64,000 nucleotides of DNA from Chlamydiota bacterium (GCA_021772335.1 JAJFMD010000004.1:1-64000); one strand, 5' to 3'. Positions 18,714 through 27,463 are shown, numbered from the stretch's first letter. Notes: generated by a model from the letters alone, not told the origin. Made by a program: numbers and translations.

Positions 18714-20177
18714 TTAAACCTTATTAGCTGTTGCCATCTTACTAAGCAGTCGGGGACGATTTTGATGTGCTTGGATCGCTTTGACAATGCGTACTGGCAA
18801 ATAGAGAAGCTCGTAGAGCAATCTATAAACAAAATAGATCGTGGAAAGGAGGATGAAAATGATTGGGGAAACAATTGTTTGAATGATTGAAATCGCTTTA
18901 CGCCAAAAGGAATTGTTGACTCGTTTGGTATTGAGCTTAACGATGATCACATCCTTCTCAGCAACAAGTCCGCGTGCATGTGAAACAAGACGGCCGTAAT
19001 TTTGTTCTCCGATTGTGTAGAAAATCTTCGCGTTGGGATTATATTGACAACCAAGTCCAGATACCACATCACGATTTTGCCAAAAGATACGAATATCGGG
19101 TTGCGAAGAGAGTTTTTTATTCGCTAAACGGCCACGGAGTGCAGGAGGATTAAACGCATGAATATTTTCAACTAGATCAGGATAGTACTGCGCGGCAATT
19201 TGCGCTAATGCTCCACCCTGACTCAATCCAGCAATACGCGCTTTGCCACCTTCTTTAGTTGCACGCGCTAACTCTGATTTGAACTCCTTGCCACCAAAAA
19301 TTAAATTCATCTCGCCCACTGAAACAAACGGATTGAGATCACTCAAAATCGATAAAAAGGCACCGTCGTCAGTTGGATACGTTGTTCCTTTAAAACTTAC
19401 AAGAGGAGGGGCTCCTTTTCCATCTTCTGTTTTACCTTTAAATATAAAAGCGTGAACAGGAGATCCAAAAATCTTTGGAGTTAATTGAATGCGCTGAATG
19501 CGATAGTCACAAAGTTTCCACTCCCCTTCAATGAGCTGAGGAATGCTAAGTTTTTCAAATTCATCGGGAATCAGATGAGGATAAATCGAAAGCAAGTAGG
19601 CAATATTCGCTTCAAAGATGTGATTGTATTCTGAATTTCCTTGTTCTTTGATCTGATCATAAAGTTTAACTAAAACGTCACGAAGAACTTGCCGGGCATT
19701 TGCTAAAAGCTTAGGATCACGCTTTAAAAACACTGCGCTCATTGCTCGCATATTTAATCCTTGGAAAAATCCAGGGAGCTCACCAATCATCATATTGATC
19801 AACGGTGAGATCTTTTTATGAATATCGCCAAGTAAAGGCTGTAGTGGACAAGGATTGCCAACAGAGACTGTCATATCAATGATCTCATCTCGAATTTTGC
19901 ACACCTTATCGACCGCAATACGCTTATTGCTTAAAGGATTTTTCATGCCTAGATTAAAACACGCTAACTCGGTGAGCTTTTCAACACGCTTGCCAACGAT
20001 CCGCGTCTGATCATCATTCAGATTTTTTGCTGCAGCTAGTGCATCGACAAAAACGCCCGTTACCGCAGAACGCAACGCTTTCTGCTGCTTTTTCTCAGCT
20101 TTAATATGAGAAACAGTACCTGGATTTGCCAAGCAACTAACAAGCTGACCTTTAGAAGTAATTGTACAATCAGACAT
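18714..20177 (-). CDS. Lipase-like alpha/beta hydrolase with C-terminal membrane helix
   Basis: 487-aa protein, first gene of the tandem-array operon. Residues about 300-400 look like a class 3 lipase core: FKGTTYPTDDGAFLSIL, then the nucleophile elbow GLSQGGALAQIAAQYYP (GxSxG), then an Asp in FWQNRDVVSG and a His in LVSHARG that could complete the triad. A long hydrophobic stretch near residues 430-465 (IVSPIIFILLSTIYFVY) predicts a membrane anchor, followed by a basic tail. N-terminal 300 residues are helical and unrecognised. The ATG at 20177 is preferred over an upstream TTG. A membrane-associated lipase is the best guess; secretion to the host cannot be judged. Confidence 0.7.
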   Translation of the reverse strand: MSDCTITSKGQLVSCLANPGTVSHIKAEKKQQKALRSAVTGVFVDALAAAKNLNDDQTRIVGKRVEKLTELACFNLGMKNPLSNKRIAVDKVCKIRDEIIDMTVSVGNPCPLQPLLGDIHKKISPLINMMIGELPGFFQGLNMRAMSAVFLKRDPKLLANARQVLRDVLVKLYDQIKEQGNSEYNHIFEANIAYLLSIYPHLIPDEFEKLSIPQLIEGEWKLCDYRIQRIQLTPKIFGSPVHAFIFKGKTEDGKGAPPLVSFKGTTYPTDDGAFLSILSDLNPFVSVGEMNLIFGGKEFKSELARATKEGGKARIAGLSQGGALAQIAAQYYPDLVENIHAFNPPALRGRLANKKLSSQPDIRIFWQNRDVVSGLGCQYNPNAKIFYTIGEQNYGRLVSHARGLVAEKDVIIVKLNTKRVNNSFWRKAISIIQTIVSPIIFILLSTIYFVYRLLYELLYLPVRIVKAIQAHQNRPRLLSKMATANKV

Positions 20178-20205
20178 AAACAACAAATATTTAAAATTAA
20201 GTTAA

Positions 20206-20234
20206 ATTTTAACACATTTTTATACTAAAAACAA
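20206..20234 (-). promoter_or_regulatory. Candidate promoter for lipase/tandem-array operon
   Basis: On the minus strand TTGTTT and TAAAAT are separated by 17 bp, about 30 bp upstream of the lipase ATG in the only gap before the eight-gene run. Confidence 0.35.
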
Positions 20235-20246
20235 TAGAGAAGGCGT

Positions 20247-20879
20247 TTAAAGAATTTTATATAATGAATTAAATGTCATTGTTTTCTTTAGTACGGGATG
20301 AAGGATTGATAGCTCGCTGTGTTGAAGAGCAATGCCTCCCTGAGAAAAGGAAATCTTAGCGCCATATTTACTATCGCCTATGATGGGATGGTCGATTGCA
20401 GAAAATTGAGCACGAATCTGGTGGTATCTCCCCGTAACCAACTGAACCTCAACGAGTGATGAATTATCCACCGCTTTAAGGACCCGATAGCGCAAATGCG
20501 CCTTTTTACCCTGCGGGTCTATGAGAGCTCTATGAGAGCCATGTTTGAGATAGTGTATGAGCTCCCCATCAGGGGCATCCAGGTGTCTCTCGACGAGAGT
20601 CAAATATTTTTTACTATACCCTCCCTCTCTCTGCTGCTCTTGGAGGCGAGAGAGCGCTTTGCTCGTTCTGGCAAAAAGGACAAGCCCCCAGGCAACACTA
20701 TCTAGGCGATGCACTGCATGGAGATAAACAGCTCCTGGTTTGGAGTACTTCTCCTTTATATAGGTCTTACCCCAGGTCTCTAGGCTATGGGAAGAGGTGG
20801 GCGTCGGCTGCGTCGGCAAGAGCGCTGGCTTATCGAGCACAAGAATGTGATTATCACAATAGATCACTTTAGGTTGCAT
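20247..20879 (-). CDS. RluA-family pseudouridine synthase
   Basis: 210-aa RNA pseudouridine synthase. It has the catalytic HRLDSVAWGL motif (the Asp of HRLD is the nucleophile; the usual R-x-T-S-G is altered to S-V-A-W-G), KKYLTLVE, VTGRYHQIRAQ and HPIIGDSKYG. No S4 domain, so it is a short RluA-type enzyme; the uridine target cannot be read. Its start overlaps the SpoU methylase gene by 11 bp. Confidence 0.88.
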   Translation of the reverse strand: MQPKVIYCDNHILVLDKPALLPTQPTPTSSHSLETWGKTYIKEKYSKPGAVYLHAVHRLDSVAWGLVLFARTSKALSRLQEQQREGGYSKKYLTLVERHLDAPDGELIHYLKHGSHRALIDPQGKKAHLRYRVLKAVDNSSLVEVQLVTGRYHQIRAQFSAIDHPIIGDSKYGAKISFSQGGIALQHSELSILHPVLKKTMTFNSLYKIL

Positions 20880-21672
20880 GGCGCTGTCGCAAGACTTCGT
20901 AGATCATGAGGGTTGTCGCTGTGGCGACGTTGAGGGAATCTGCTCCGCCGAGCATGGGGATTTTAACGGGGCGATCGGCTTTTTGCATCCAAAATTCACT
21001 GAGACCGAGCTGTTCTGTACCAACGATGATTGCGATGTTGCCGGGGTAATCAATCTCTGTAAAAAATTCGGTCGCATGCGGCGTTGCTGCAATCAGAGTA
21101 AATCCGTGCGCTTTTAAATAATCGTACGCTTCTTGATTGTGTGCTTCGATAACAGGGCGTGTGAAGAGTGTGCCAACGCTAGCTCTAACAACATTGGGAT
21201 TGTAAAGATCAGTGCAACGATCGCAACTAATCACAGCGGTTGCATTCACCGCATCACACGAGCGAAGGATTGTTCCGAGGTTCCCCGGTTTTTCTATGCT
21301 TTCTGCAACAACGATTAGTGAATTTTCTGAAAGAGCAATCGAACTGAACTTGTGCTGCATCTGTTTAGCAATTGCAATTAGCCCATCGGGACGATCTCGA
21401 TAGGAGAGTTTTTCAAAAATGTAGCGCGTGCAAGGGAACACTTCAACACCCGATTTTTCTATTTGTGCAATTAAACTATCTTCATTGGATCCAAGAAAAA
21501 GTTCAGGACAGATGAAGAGTTGTGTCAAAGAAATCTTAGATTCTACTGCGCGTTTGAGTTCGCGATATCCTTCGATGATGAACAGTTCGTTTTTATCGCG
21601 CTCACGGCGCTTCATGAGTTTTTGAATGAATTTTACTTTAGGATTTTGGCGCGATGTGAGCGGCTCATGCAT
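20869..21672 (-). CDS. TrmH/SpoU-family RNA 2'-O-methyltransferase
   Basis: 267-aa SPOUT-class methyltransferase. N-terminal substrate-binding domain (LTSRQNPKVKFIQKL, FIIEGYRELKRAV) and C-terminal knotted domain with NLGTILRSCDA, IIVGTEQLGLSEFW and IPMLGGADSLNVATA, the three SpoU motifs that bind SAM. I start it at 21672, where GAGGTGG precedes ATG by 4 nt, not at the longer 21720 frame. The start overlaps the preceding methylase stop by 8 bp. Confidence 0.9.
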   Translation of the reverse strand: MHEPLTSRQNPKVKFIQKLMKRRERDKNELFIIEGYRELKRAVESKISLTQLFICPELFLGSNEDSLIAQIEKSGVEVFPCTRYIFEKLSYRDRPDGLIAIAKQMQHKFSSIALSENSLIVVAESIEKPGNLGTILRSCDAVNATAVISCDRCTDLYNPNVVRASVGTLFTRPVIEAHNQEAYDYLKAHGFTLIAATPHATEFFTEIDYPGNIAIIVGTEQLGLSEFWMQKADRPVKIPMLGGADSLNVATATTLMIYEVLRQRHAT

Positions 21673-22477
21673 TAATCCACCTCGCATAACTTCCGAGCGG
21701 CAGGGGTAGAGTTTGCTCATTGGAAAGCAGCAATTCTCCCTGCTCGATTTTTCCTTTTGTAATACGCTGTGCGAGTAAATTATGAAGCACTTGTGGTGTA
21801 TGGCCTGGAGTGTGAGAAGAGAGAATCAGAAAGCGCGGATCGGGAGTGAGAATTTCGAAGCATAGGTTAAGCAGTTTTTTAAGATCGCGCTCAATTTTAA
21901 ATATTTCTCCTTGTCTACCTCGACCAAAGGAGGGAGGATCGAGTATGATACCATCATAATAAGAGCCTCGTTTTTTCTCACGAATCAAAAATTTCAAAAC
22001 ATCGTCCACAATCCAACGAATTGGGCGATCAGAGAGTTTATTGAGCGTCGCATTATCGCGCGCCCATTGCACCATTCCTTGAGACGCATCAACGTGACAC
22101 ACTTCTGCACCTGCTCTAGCTGAGATAAGTGTTGCTCCACCGGAGTAAGCGAAGAGATTGAGGATGCGCATTTTTGGTGTGATCTGTTTTTCCATCCAAT
22201 GCCAGAGCAAGCTATGTTCAGGAAAAAGCCCGAGGTGCCCAAAGTCTGTCAATTCGAGTTTAAAGGTGAGATCGGCTAGTTGCACTTTCCAGTTATTAAT
22301 GGACTGATTTTTTTGCCAGCGCATTTTATCATGGCGAGAGAAGCGCGCATCAGCTTGCTTCCACTCTGAAGAAAGTGTTGGTTGCCAAAGTGCATTGGCA
22401 CAGGGGCGTACGAGAGTATACTCGCCAAATTTTTCGAGGCGCTGTTCATCGCCACTATCTAAATATTCGTAATTCAT
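21665..22477 (-). CDS. RlmI-like class I SAM-dependent RNA methyltransferase
   Basis: 270-aa Rossmann-fold methyltransferase. Motif I is LNLFAYSGGATLISARAGA, the acidic loop HVDASQGMVQWA follows, and the catalytic motif is ILDPPSFGRGRQGE (DPPSFG), characteristic of RlmI/YccW-type rRNA m5C methyltransferases. The N-terminal PUA domain of RlmI is absent. Target RNA not known. Overlaps cinA by 4 bp. Confidence 0.88.
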   Translation of the reverse strand: MNYEYLDSGDEQRLEKFGEYTLVRPCANALWQPTLSSEWKQADARFSRHDKMRWQKNQSINNWKVQLADLTFKLELTDFGHLGLFPEHSLLWHWMEKQITPKMRILNLFAYSGGATLISARAGAEVCHVDASQGMVQWARDNATLNKLSDRPIRWIVDDVLKFLIREKKRGSYYDGIILDPPSFGRGRQGEIFKIERDLKKLLNLCFEILTPDPRFLILSSHTPGHTPQVLHNLLAQRITKGKIEQGELLLSNEQTLPLPLGSYARWINA

Positions 22478-23706
22478 GAGCTAAAGGCAGGTATGTTAAA
22501 GGTGATTTTACGCCAGAGCTCATCTAATACGAGACGTGCACAAAGGCAAATAATGGTTTCGCGCGAACCGGGTAATTTGACGCAGGTCACATCAGGCTCT
22601 TCGCCTCTTTTACCAATTGCAATCCAAATTGTCCCGATCGGTTTTGTTGGAGATCCTCCATTAGGTCCCGCAATACCTGTCACTGATATCGCGTAGTCTG
22701 CTTCAGTCTGACTGAAAACGCCTTGCAACATTTCAAGTGCAATTTCTTTGCTGACAGCACCATGATCGCGAAGGGCCTTCTCTGAAACACCGAGCACTTT
22801 TTGTTTGAGAGCATTGGAATAAGTGACAAGTGATCCTAAAAAATAATCGGAACTTCCAGAAATTGCTGTGATGTATGAGGCTATCATTCCGCCGGTGCAC
22901 GATTCAGCAAGCGCGAGTTTTTTCTTATTACTCACCATCACTTCTTGCAATGCCTCTGCAATTTTTCCGGTGGGAGAGCGAAAGATGTATTGCGCGTAGC
23001 GCTCATAAAAAGCGCTGCTGATCTCTTCGAGCTCAGGCCTGGTTGAAGCATTGATTTGGATATGGAGCGTTCCATAGCTTGGATAGATGCCAATTGAAGC
23101 TTTAGGATAGAGGGCGCGCAATTCATTGAGATAAGGATCAACCCCGCTTTCATGCAAGGTAGCTATATGAAAGAGTGCATTGTGCTGTGAAGGGCGCATT
23201 GTAAAGCGCTTGGTTAAATATGGAATGACTTTTTCGTTTAAGAGTGCTTGCATTTCCTGAGGAACACCAGGAAGGAAAATGGTCGTGCACTGATTGTGAT
23301 TAAAAACCAGACCGGGCGCTGTTCCAACAGTGTTGAGTAATACTTCCGCTTTTTCAGGAGTTTGTGACTGATCTTCAATGGTGGAAAAATCTTTACCAAA
23401 GCGCTTTATTAAATCAGATGAAACTTTTTCGTTAAAACTAAGTTTTGTTTGAAACAGATCGAGTATTGCCCGGCGTGTGAGATCATCTCCCGTCGATCCT
23501 AAGCCCCCTGTAATAATGACAAGATCACTTCTCTCTATTGCAGCCTTTAGCGCAGGAATAAGAACAGTAGGATCGTCGATATACACATGATGCTGGGAAA
23601 CGAGAAAGCCTTCTTTAGATAATGTTCTACTAATCACCGCGCTGTTGGTATTGATTGTATAGCCTGCGACAACTTCGTTGCCAATAGCAATGACTTCAAT
23701 ATGCAT
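22474..23706 (-). CDS. cinA: CinA family nicotinamide-nucleotide amidohydrolase
   Basis: 410-aa two-domain protein. The N-terminal MoCF-like domain has IAIGNEVVAGYTINTNSA and VITGGLGSTGDDLT; the C-terminal CinA domain has ALAESCTGGMIASYITAISGSS and ISVTGIAGPNGGSPTKPIGT, the signature of NMN deamidases (PncC) that recycle the pyridine nucleotide by-product of DNA ligase. Start ATG at 23706 is preceded by AAGGAG at good spacing; the upstream GTG is less likely. Coupled to the conserved hypothetical gene just before it. Confidence 0.93.
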   Translation of the reverse strand: MHIEVIAIGNEVVAGYTINTNSAVISRTLSKEGFLVSQHHVYIDDPTVLIPALKAAIERSDLVIITGGLGSTGDDLTRRAILDLFQTKLSFNEKVSSDLIKRFGKDFSTIEDQSQTPEKAEVLLNTVGTAPGLVFNHNQCTTIFLPGVPQEMQALLNEKVIPYLTKRFTMRPSQHNALFHIATLHESGVDPYLNELRALYPKASIGIYPSYGTLHIQINASTRPELEEISSAFYERYAQYIFRSPTGKIAEALQEVMVSNKKKLALAESCTGGMIASYITAISGSSDYFLGSLVTYSNALKQKVLGVSEKALRDHGAVSKEIALEMLQGVFSQTEADYAISVTGIAGPNGGSPTKPIGTIWIAIGKRGEEPDVTCVKLPGSRETIICLCARLVLDELWRKITFNIPAFSS

Positions 23707-23708
23707 GA

Positions 23709-24401
23709 TCACTCCTTAACACTTAAGTGATGCTTAAGCAATTGTGGATGATGCATGATATCAGGAATCATCTTTTTACCAATGCGTAATGATGTCGTTA
23801 ATGATAGATCATCTTTGATAAAAGTGACGGGCAATGATGCTTTGCGTAAGAAGCGCATTAGCTGACGGAAAAAAGCGGTATTCACAAACCGTTTTTCTTT
23901 GGCAACGCTACACACATCTTTGGTATGTGGATCTTGATAAAGATGGGGATAGGAAAACTCGAGCCCCCAGCTGATTGACTGTTTACCTTTAACCATAGGA
24001 TAGATCTTTTGATCGAGCGAAGAAAATACAAAGCTCGCAGGGCGCAATTGGATGACAGGTTCTTTAATGCGAATGATCAATTTTTCTTCATTGATTTCCT
24101 GAGTATAAAGACTATCTAGAGTGCGTGTCCAAACTGATGAAAATAGATGCTGTGTTTCTTGTTCATCGATCGCCTCGCCGCGCTTAAGAGCTGTAATATA
24201 GCTTAAGTAGCTCTCATAAAAAAGTTGATGCAATACTCCTGCAGAGCTTTTATCGACAACAGAGCTGACACAAAAAATTGAGAAAGGAGAGAGCTCTGTC
24301 ATCAAAGCTTGAAGCTCCGATGCATCGAGTAGCACTTGAATTTTAAGCCAACGGGAGACGAGATAAGGACCTTCTTTCACAGAGGCAAGAGGCAATGTCA
24401 T
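23709..24401 (-). CDS. Conserved hypothetical protein
   Basis: 230-aa soluble protein without signal peptide or membrane helices. I see no catalytic motif. It lies 15 bp after lspA and directly before cinA in a tight minus-strand run, so it is a real gene. Sequence features: an acidic N-terminal half and a basic C-terminal third (FFRQLMRFLRKASLPVTFIK). Function unknown. Confidence 0.7.
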   Translation of the reverse strand: MTLPLASVKEGPYLVSRWLKIQVLLDASELQALMTELSPFSIFCVSSVVDKSSAGVLHQLFYESYLSYITALKRGEAIDEQETQHLFSSVWTRTLDSLYTQEINEEKLIIRIKEPVIQLRPASFVFSSLDQKIYPMVKGKQSISWGLEFSYPHLYQDPHTKDVCSVAKEKRFVNTAFFRQLMRFLRKASLPVTFIKDDLSLTTSLRIGKKMIPDIMHHPQLLKHHLSVKE

Positions 24402-24415
24402 AAAAAGACTCCTGC

Positions 24416-24946
24416 TTAAGTCGCTGGCTGAGGATCAAGTGGTTTTTTCTGCCAAAAACTCAGCAGACAAAGCCACATTACCCCGATACAGATTGTCGCA
24501 TCAGCGACATTAAAGGTGGGGAAATGATAACCCCATAAACAAAAATGAAACATATCAACGACATGACCATAGAGAAAAAAGTCGACGACATTTCCTATTG
24601 CACCTGTGACAATGAGCACAAAAGGAATTTGGCGGCTACGATCACGATTAAAAAAGAGCGTGTATCCGATCAATGCGAGAATTAAAGAGATGCGTATTAA
24701 CTGCAAATAGTTTTGATAAGTTGCAAAACTTCCCCAAGCAGCTCCTTTATTCGTGACATAATTAATCGAAAAATCAATACCGAGAAAATTGTGAAAGATG
24801 CCAATACCCCCATAAGGATATTGATCGATAAATGATGTTGTCCAATAAAGGTATTGATCTACCTGAGCCTTAATAAAAAGATCCGTGAGCAATAAAGGCA
24901 GCGCAAGCGCTAAAAGAAATAAGAGACGCTTGACGCTGACTACCAT
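24416..24946 (-). CDS. lspA: Lipoprotein signal peptidase (signal peptidase II)
   Basis: 176-aa inner-membrane aspartic protease that cleaves signal peptides of diacylglyceryl prolipoproteins. Four hydrophobic helices; the catalytic aspartates are in GAIGNVVDFFLYGHVVDM and FPTFNVADATICIG, both in family-conserved blocks, and NKGAAWG is the Gly-Ala-Trp-Gly segment. Immediately follows dksA (1 bp gap), an order I recall from Chlamydia. Confidence 0.95.
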   Translation of the reverse strand: MVVSVKRLLFLLALALPLLLTDLFIKAQVDQYLYWTTSFIDQYPYGGIGIFHNFLGIDFSINYVTNKGAAWGSFATYQNYLQLIRISLILALIGYTLFFNRDRSRQIPFVLIVTGAIGNVVDFFLYGHVVDMFHFCLWGYHFPTFNVADATICIGVMWLCLLSFWQKKPLDPQPAT

Positions 24947-25312
24947 TTATAGGCTTCCTTTTTCAACTTGTTCTTGAGCCTCAACAGTCATTGTTGCATA
25001 AGGAATTGCTTCAAGACGCGCTTTAGGAATGGGATTATTTGTGACATCACAAATACCATAAGTTCCCTCATCCATTTTTTCTAACGCACGTTCAATTTGA
25101 CGTAATATTCCACATTCCTGCCCACTAATTTGCAAGGTAACATCGCGCATAAAATCATCAGTACCTTCGTCTGCTTGATGCTGTGAATATCCTTTAGAAT
25201 TCGCGGGATTTTTCACATCTTCATTTGTCTCACGCACGAGAGTAGAAATCTCATCTCGTATTTCAACTAAGCGTTCTCTGAATGTATTAATTTCACTTTT
25301 TTTCAATGCCAT
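24947..25312 (-). CDS. dksA: DksA/TraR-family transcriptional regulator
   Basis: 121-aa protein expected to insert into the RNA polymerase secondary channel. A coiled-coil N-terminal part (FRERLVEIRDEISTLVRE) leads to ECGILRQIERALEKMDEGTYGICDVTNNPIPKARLEAIPYA, cut here in pieces, which aligns with the DksA zinc region. The usual four-Cys zinc site is reduced: the region keeps GIC but N-P replaces the second Cys and the final pair is lost. Such Cys-poor DksA variants exist in other bacteria. Sits between nrdR and lspA. Confidence 0.9.
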   Translation of the reverse strand: MALKKSEINTFRERLVEIRDEISTLVRETNEDVKNPANSKGYSQHQADEGTDDFMRDVTLQISGQECGILRQIERALEKMDEGTYGICDVTNNPIPKARLEAIPYATMTVEAQEQVEKGSL

Positions 25313-25329
25313 GGCACGTTCCTTACCTA

Positions 25330-25827
25330 TTATACTTCTGTTTGTTCTGATTCTCTTTTACTACCCTCAGGAAATTGATCTTTTGGGATGAGATCTTGAA
25401 TAGCATTTAGTAGCTGATCAACATCTTTAAAACGGCGGTAAACGCAAGCAAAGCGAATATAGGCGATGATATCAAGATCTTTAAGATGTTTCATCACCAC
25501 TTCACCGAGCTCTTTTGTACTAATCTCCCTGATTTGCCTTTCCATAAGATCCGCAGTGACCTTATGAGCTAGGTTTCGCACCTGATCATGACTTGTCCGC
25601 GTATGTCTACAAGCAGCATCGAGCCCCTTAATCAATTTTTCCTGAGAAAAATCTTCATAGAACTCATTGCGTTTGCGCACCTGAATCGTCAGATCAACCG
25701 TCTCAAAAGTTGTAAAGCGTCTTTGGCACTTCTGACATTCACGCCGTCTCTTGACCGCATTGGTCTCTGAACTATTGCGCGAGTCGGTAACCTTCGACTC
25801 ATCATAATTGCAAAAAGGACAATGCAT
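25330..25827 (-). CDS. nrdR: Transcriptional repressor NrdR
   Basis: 165-aa ATP/dATP-sensing repressor of ribonucleotide reductase genes. Four-Cys zinc ribbon CPFC...CQKC at residues 3-34, followed by an ATP-cone domain (IQVRKRNEFYEDFSQEKLIKG, cut short here). Ends in the usual variable acidic tail. It heads the minus-strand run nrdR-dksA-lspA. A TTGACA-like hexamer lies about 55 bp upstream but no convincing -10 follows. Confidence 0.95.
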   Translation of the reverse strand: MHCPFCNYDESKVTDSRNSSETNAVKRRRECQKCQRRFTTFETVDLTIQVRKRNEFYEDFSQEKLIKGLDAACRHTRTSHDQVRNLAHKVTADLMERQIREISTKELGEVVMKHLKDLDIIAYIRFACVYRRFKDVDQLLNAIQDLIPKDQFPEGSKRESEQTEV

Positions 25828-26424
25828 GATCCAATCCTATGTTTTGGCTGTGCAATATTTTTTTCAAAAAGAGAAAACTCTGTCAAAGATCTATTGCTTT
25901 ACAACCTTATTTCGCTCTCTATTTAGAGTTTTTTCTATTTATTGAAAACAGAAAAAACGTATAACTGATGCAGCCATCACCAATTCGAACGGCGTCCATT
26001 ATCTACTTACAATTAAACTTCCTTATTTTGAAGCTATATCTATCATCGCTTTGTACTAAAAATCCAAGATTCTTGAAATGGCAAACAATGATATAACTTC
26101 AAAATTAAATGTAAATATAAAACCGATTTCCAAAAACTTATTTGATGAATTGTTTTAAGAAAAGCCAACTTATCTTAATTCTCAAAGTGACCGGTTCTAA
26201 AAATCCATACAATCCCATATAGAACGTTAATCGAGAAATTTTATTAGCGATTTACCAGTCAAAATTTTATAAGCTCTTTTTGAAAGAGAGATCCCTCTAT
26301 CATTCAGAGCACTTTAAAGGAGCGCGATGAAGCTAGAAAGAGCACAACTAGCAATAAATTGACTATTAAAAAAAGATTTTGCTAATATTATTGCTTTTTT
26401 AAAACACGATATTTAAAACCTTGT
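25828..26424. other. Intergenic junction between core genes and the NRPS island
   Basis: About 600 bp of AT-rich sequence with no convincing gene. A 26-codon frame at 26078-26158 lacks a ribosome site and a homologue I know. This is where base composition shifts from the housekeeping block to the visibly more AT-rich biosynthetic island. No tRNA, att-like repeat or transposase is visible. Confidence 0.6.
26359..26388 (+). promoter_or_regulatory. Candidate promoter for sulfotransferase-like gene
   Basis: TTGACT and TAATAT separated by 18 bp, ending 36 bp before the ATG at 26425. It is the best sigma-70-like pair in the junction region. Confidence 0.4.
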
Positions 26425-27273
26425 ATGAAGAGATTTAGCTGGTGCGCTCTTGTATTTGTGTTTCTGCCCTTTTTGCTAAATGCAAATTATCCTCTAATTG
26501 TCCTGATAGGTCATTCTCGTTCTTGTTCCACTATTTTTGAAAGAGCCATGTATGAGAGAAAAGATACTGTGTGCCTGCACGAACCTTTTTCTTTTCACTA
26601 TTTCATAGAAAGAGATGGAGCAACAGACCAAGACAACCAGCTATTTCAAGCCGAATATTACACAGATAATCATCAAAATCTTGTGAATAAAATTAATAGC
26701 TTAAGAAAGTTATCACCTGTTTTTATCAAAGAACTTGGAATTGGTAGTCAAAAAATGCTGAGGGATGAGCAATTTCTAAGTATGGAACCATTGACATTTT
26801 TTATTTTGATTAGACATCCACTCAAGACACTTCTCTCATTATCCAAGCTTGACTCTCAATATCTAGATGCATTGAAAGAATATTCTGCTCTTTATAATTG
26901 CGTGCAAATTTTACTGGAAAAAGGTTTGAAAATTATGTTTATTCAAGCCGAAGATTTTGTCCGTGATCCGGAATATTTTCTAAAAAAATCAGCAGCAAAA
27001 AGTGGTTTACCTCTCATCTATGGAACTTCAATATTCAAATTACCTCCACCAAAAGTTTGGAGGAACCATCAAAAATGGGGTCAAAAGGCCATTAACTCTT
27101 CATCCATAAGTTCTTCCCTAGAAAACACTTGTTCTGATGCAAATCATGCTGTTGTTTTTGTAAAAAACAATCCAATACTTAATCAGTACTGGGAAAAAGC
27201 CTATCAAGAATCACTTTTTTATTATCGAGAATTGCTGAAAATTGCTGAAAATTGCAATGCTCTCCCAAATTAA
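26425..27273 (+). CDS. Sulfotransferase-like protein with signal peptide
   Basis: 282-aa protein. Residues 1-20 (MKRFSWCALVFVFLPFLLNA) form a signal peptide. Then VLIGHSRSCSTIFERAM resembles the 5'-phosphosulfate loop of PAPS-dependent sulfotransferases, and FILIRHPLKTLLSLSKL resembles the 3'-phosphate-binding Arg/Ser motif, so the fold is probably sulfotransferase/P-loop. Export is odd because PAPS is cytosolic, so it may use another donor or not be an active sulfotransferase. First plus-strand gene of the island, 190 bp before NRPS1; a tailoring role is only inferred from position. Confidence 0.6.
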   Translation: MKRFSWCALVFVFLPFLLNANYPLIVLIGHSRSCSTIFERAMYERKDTVCLHEPFSFHYFIERDGATDQDNQLFQAEYYTDNHQNLVNKINSLRKLSPVFIKELGIGSQKMLRDEQFLSMEPLTFFILIRHPLKTLLSLSKLDSQYLDALKEYSALYNCVQILLEKGLKIMFIQAEDFVRDPEYFLKKSAAKSGLPLIYGTSIFKLPPPKVWRNHQKWGQKAINSSSISSSLENTCSDANHAVVFVKNNPILNQYWEKAYQESLFYYRELLKIAENCNALPN

Positions 27274-27346
27274 ATTTTGTGAACTTTTCAACAAAATTTG
27301 CACTAACTTTAAGAACAAATTATTGAAAATAATTTTTTTGGAGAAT

Positions 27347-27364
27347 AATGTTTCCAGAAACATT
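27347..27364. promoter_or_regulatory. Perfect palindrome upstream of NRPS1
   Basis: AATGTTTC-CA-GAAACATT, an 18-bp inverted repeat with perfect 8-bp arms, located 74 bp after the sulfotransferase stop and just upstream of a candidate promoter. The short 2-nt centre favours a regulator-binding site over an RNA hairpin, although a weak terminator for the upstream gene is possible. Confidence 0.4.
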
Positions 27365-27392
27365 TTGCCTTTAACACTATTGGCTTCTTTTT

Positions 27393-27420
27393 TTGACTAC
27401 AATTCGACACATAAGATATT
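27393..27420 (+). promoter_or_regulatory. Candidate promoter for NRPS1
   Basis: TTGACT and GATATT separated by 16 bp, about 45 bp before the TTG start of NRPS1 and about 30 bp downstream of the palindrome at 27347-27364. Confidence 0.35.
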
Positions 27421-27463
27421 TATGATCAGCTGCTAAACACAAGAAAACGTCCCTGAGGCTAAA

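Noticed and set aside
18680-18874. 64-codon minus-strand frame
   Set aside because: It is an out-of-frame shadow of the lipase-like gene's 3' end.
27242-27436. 64-codon plus-strand frame between the sulfotransferase-like gene and NRPS1
   Set aside because: It overlaps the previous gene, crosses the palindrome and candidate promoter, and has no homology I recognise.
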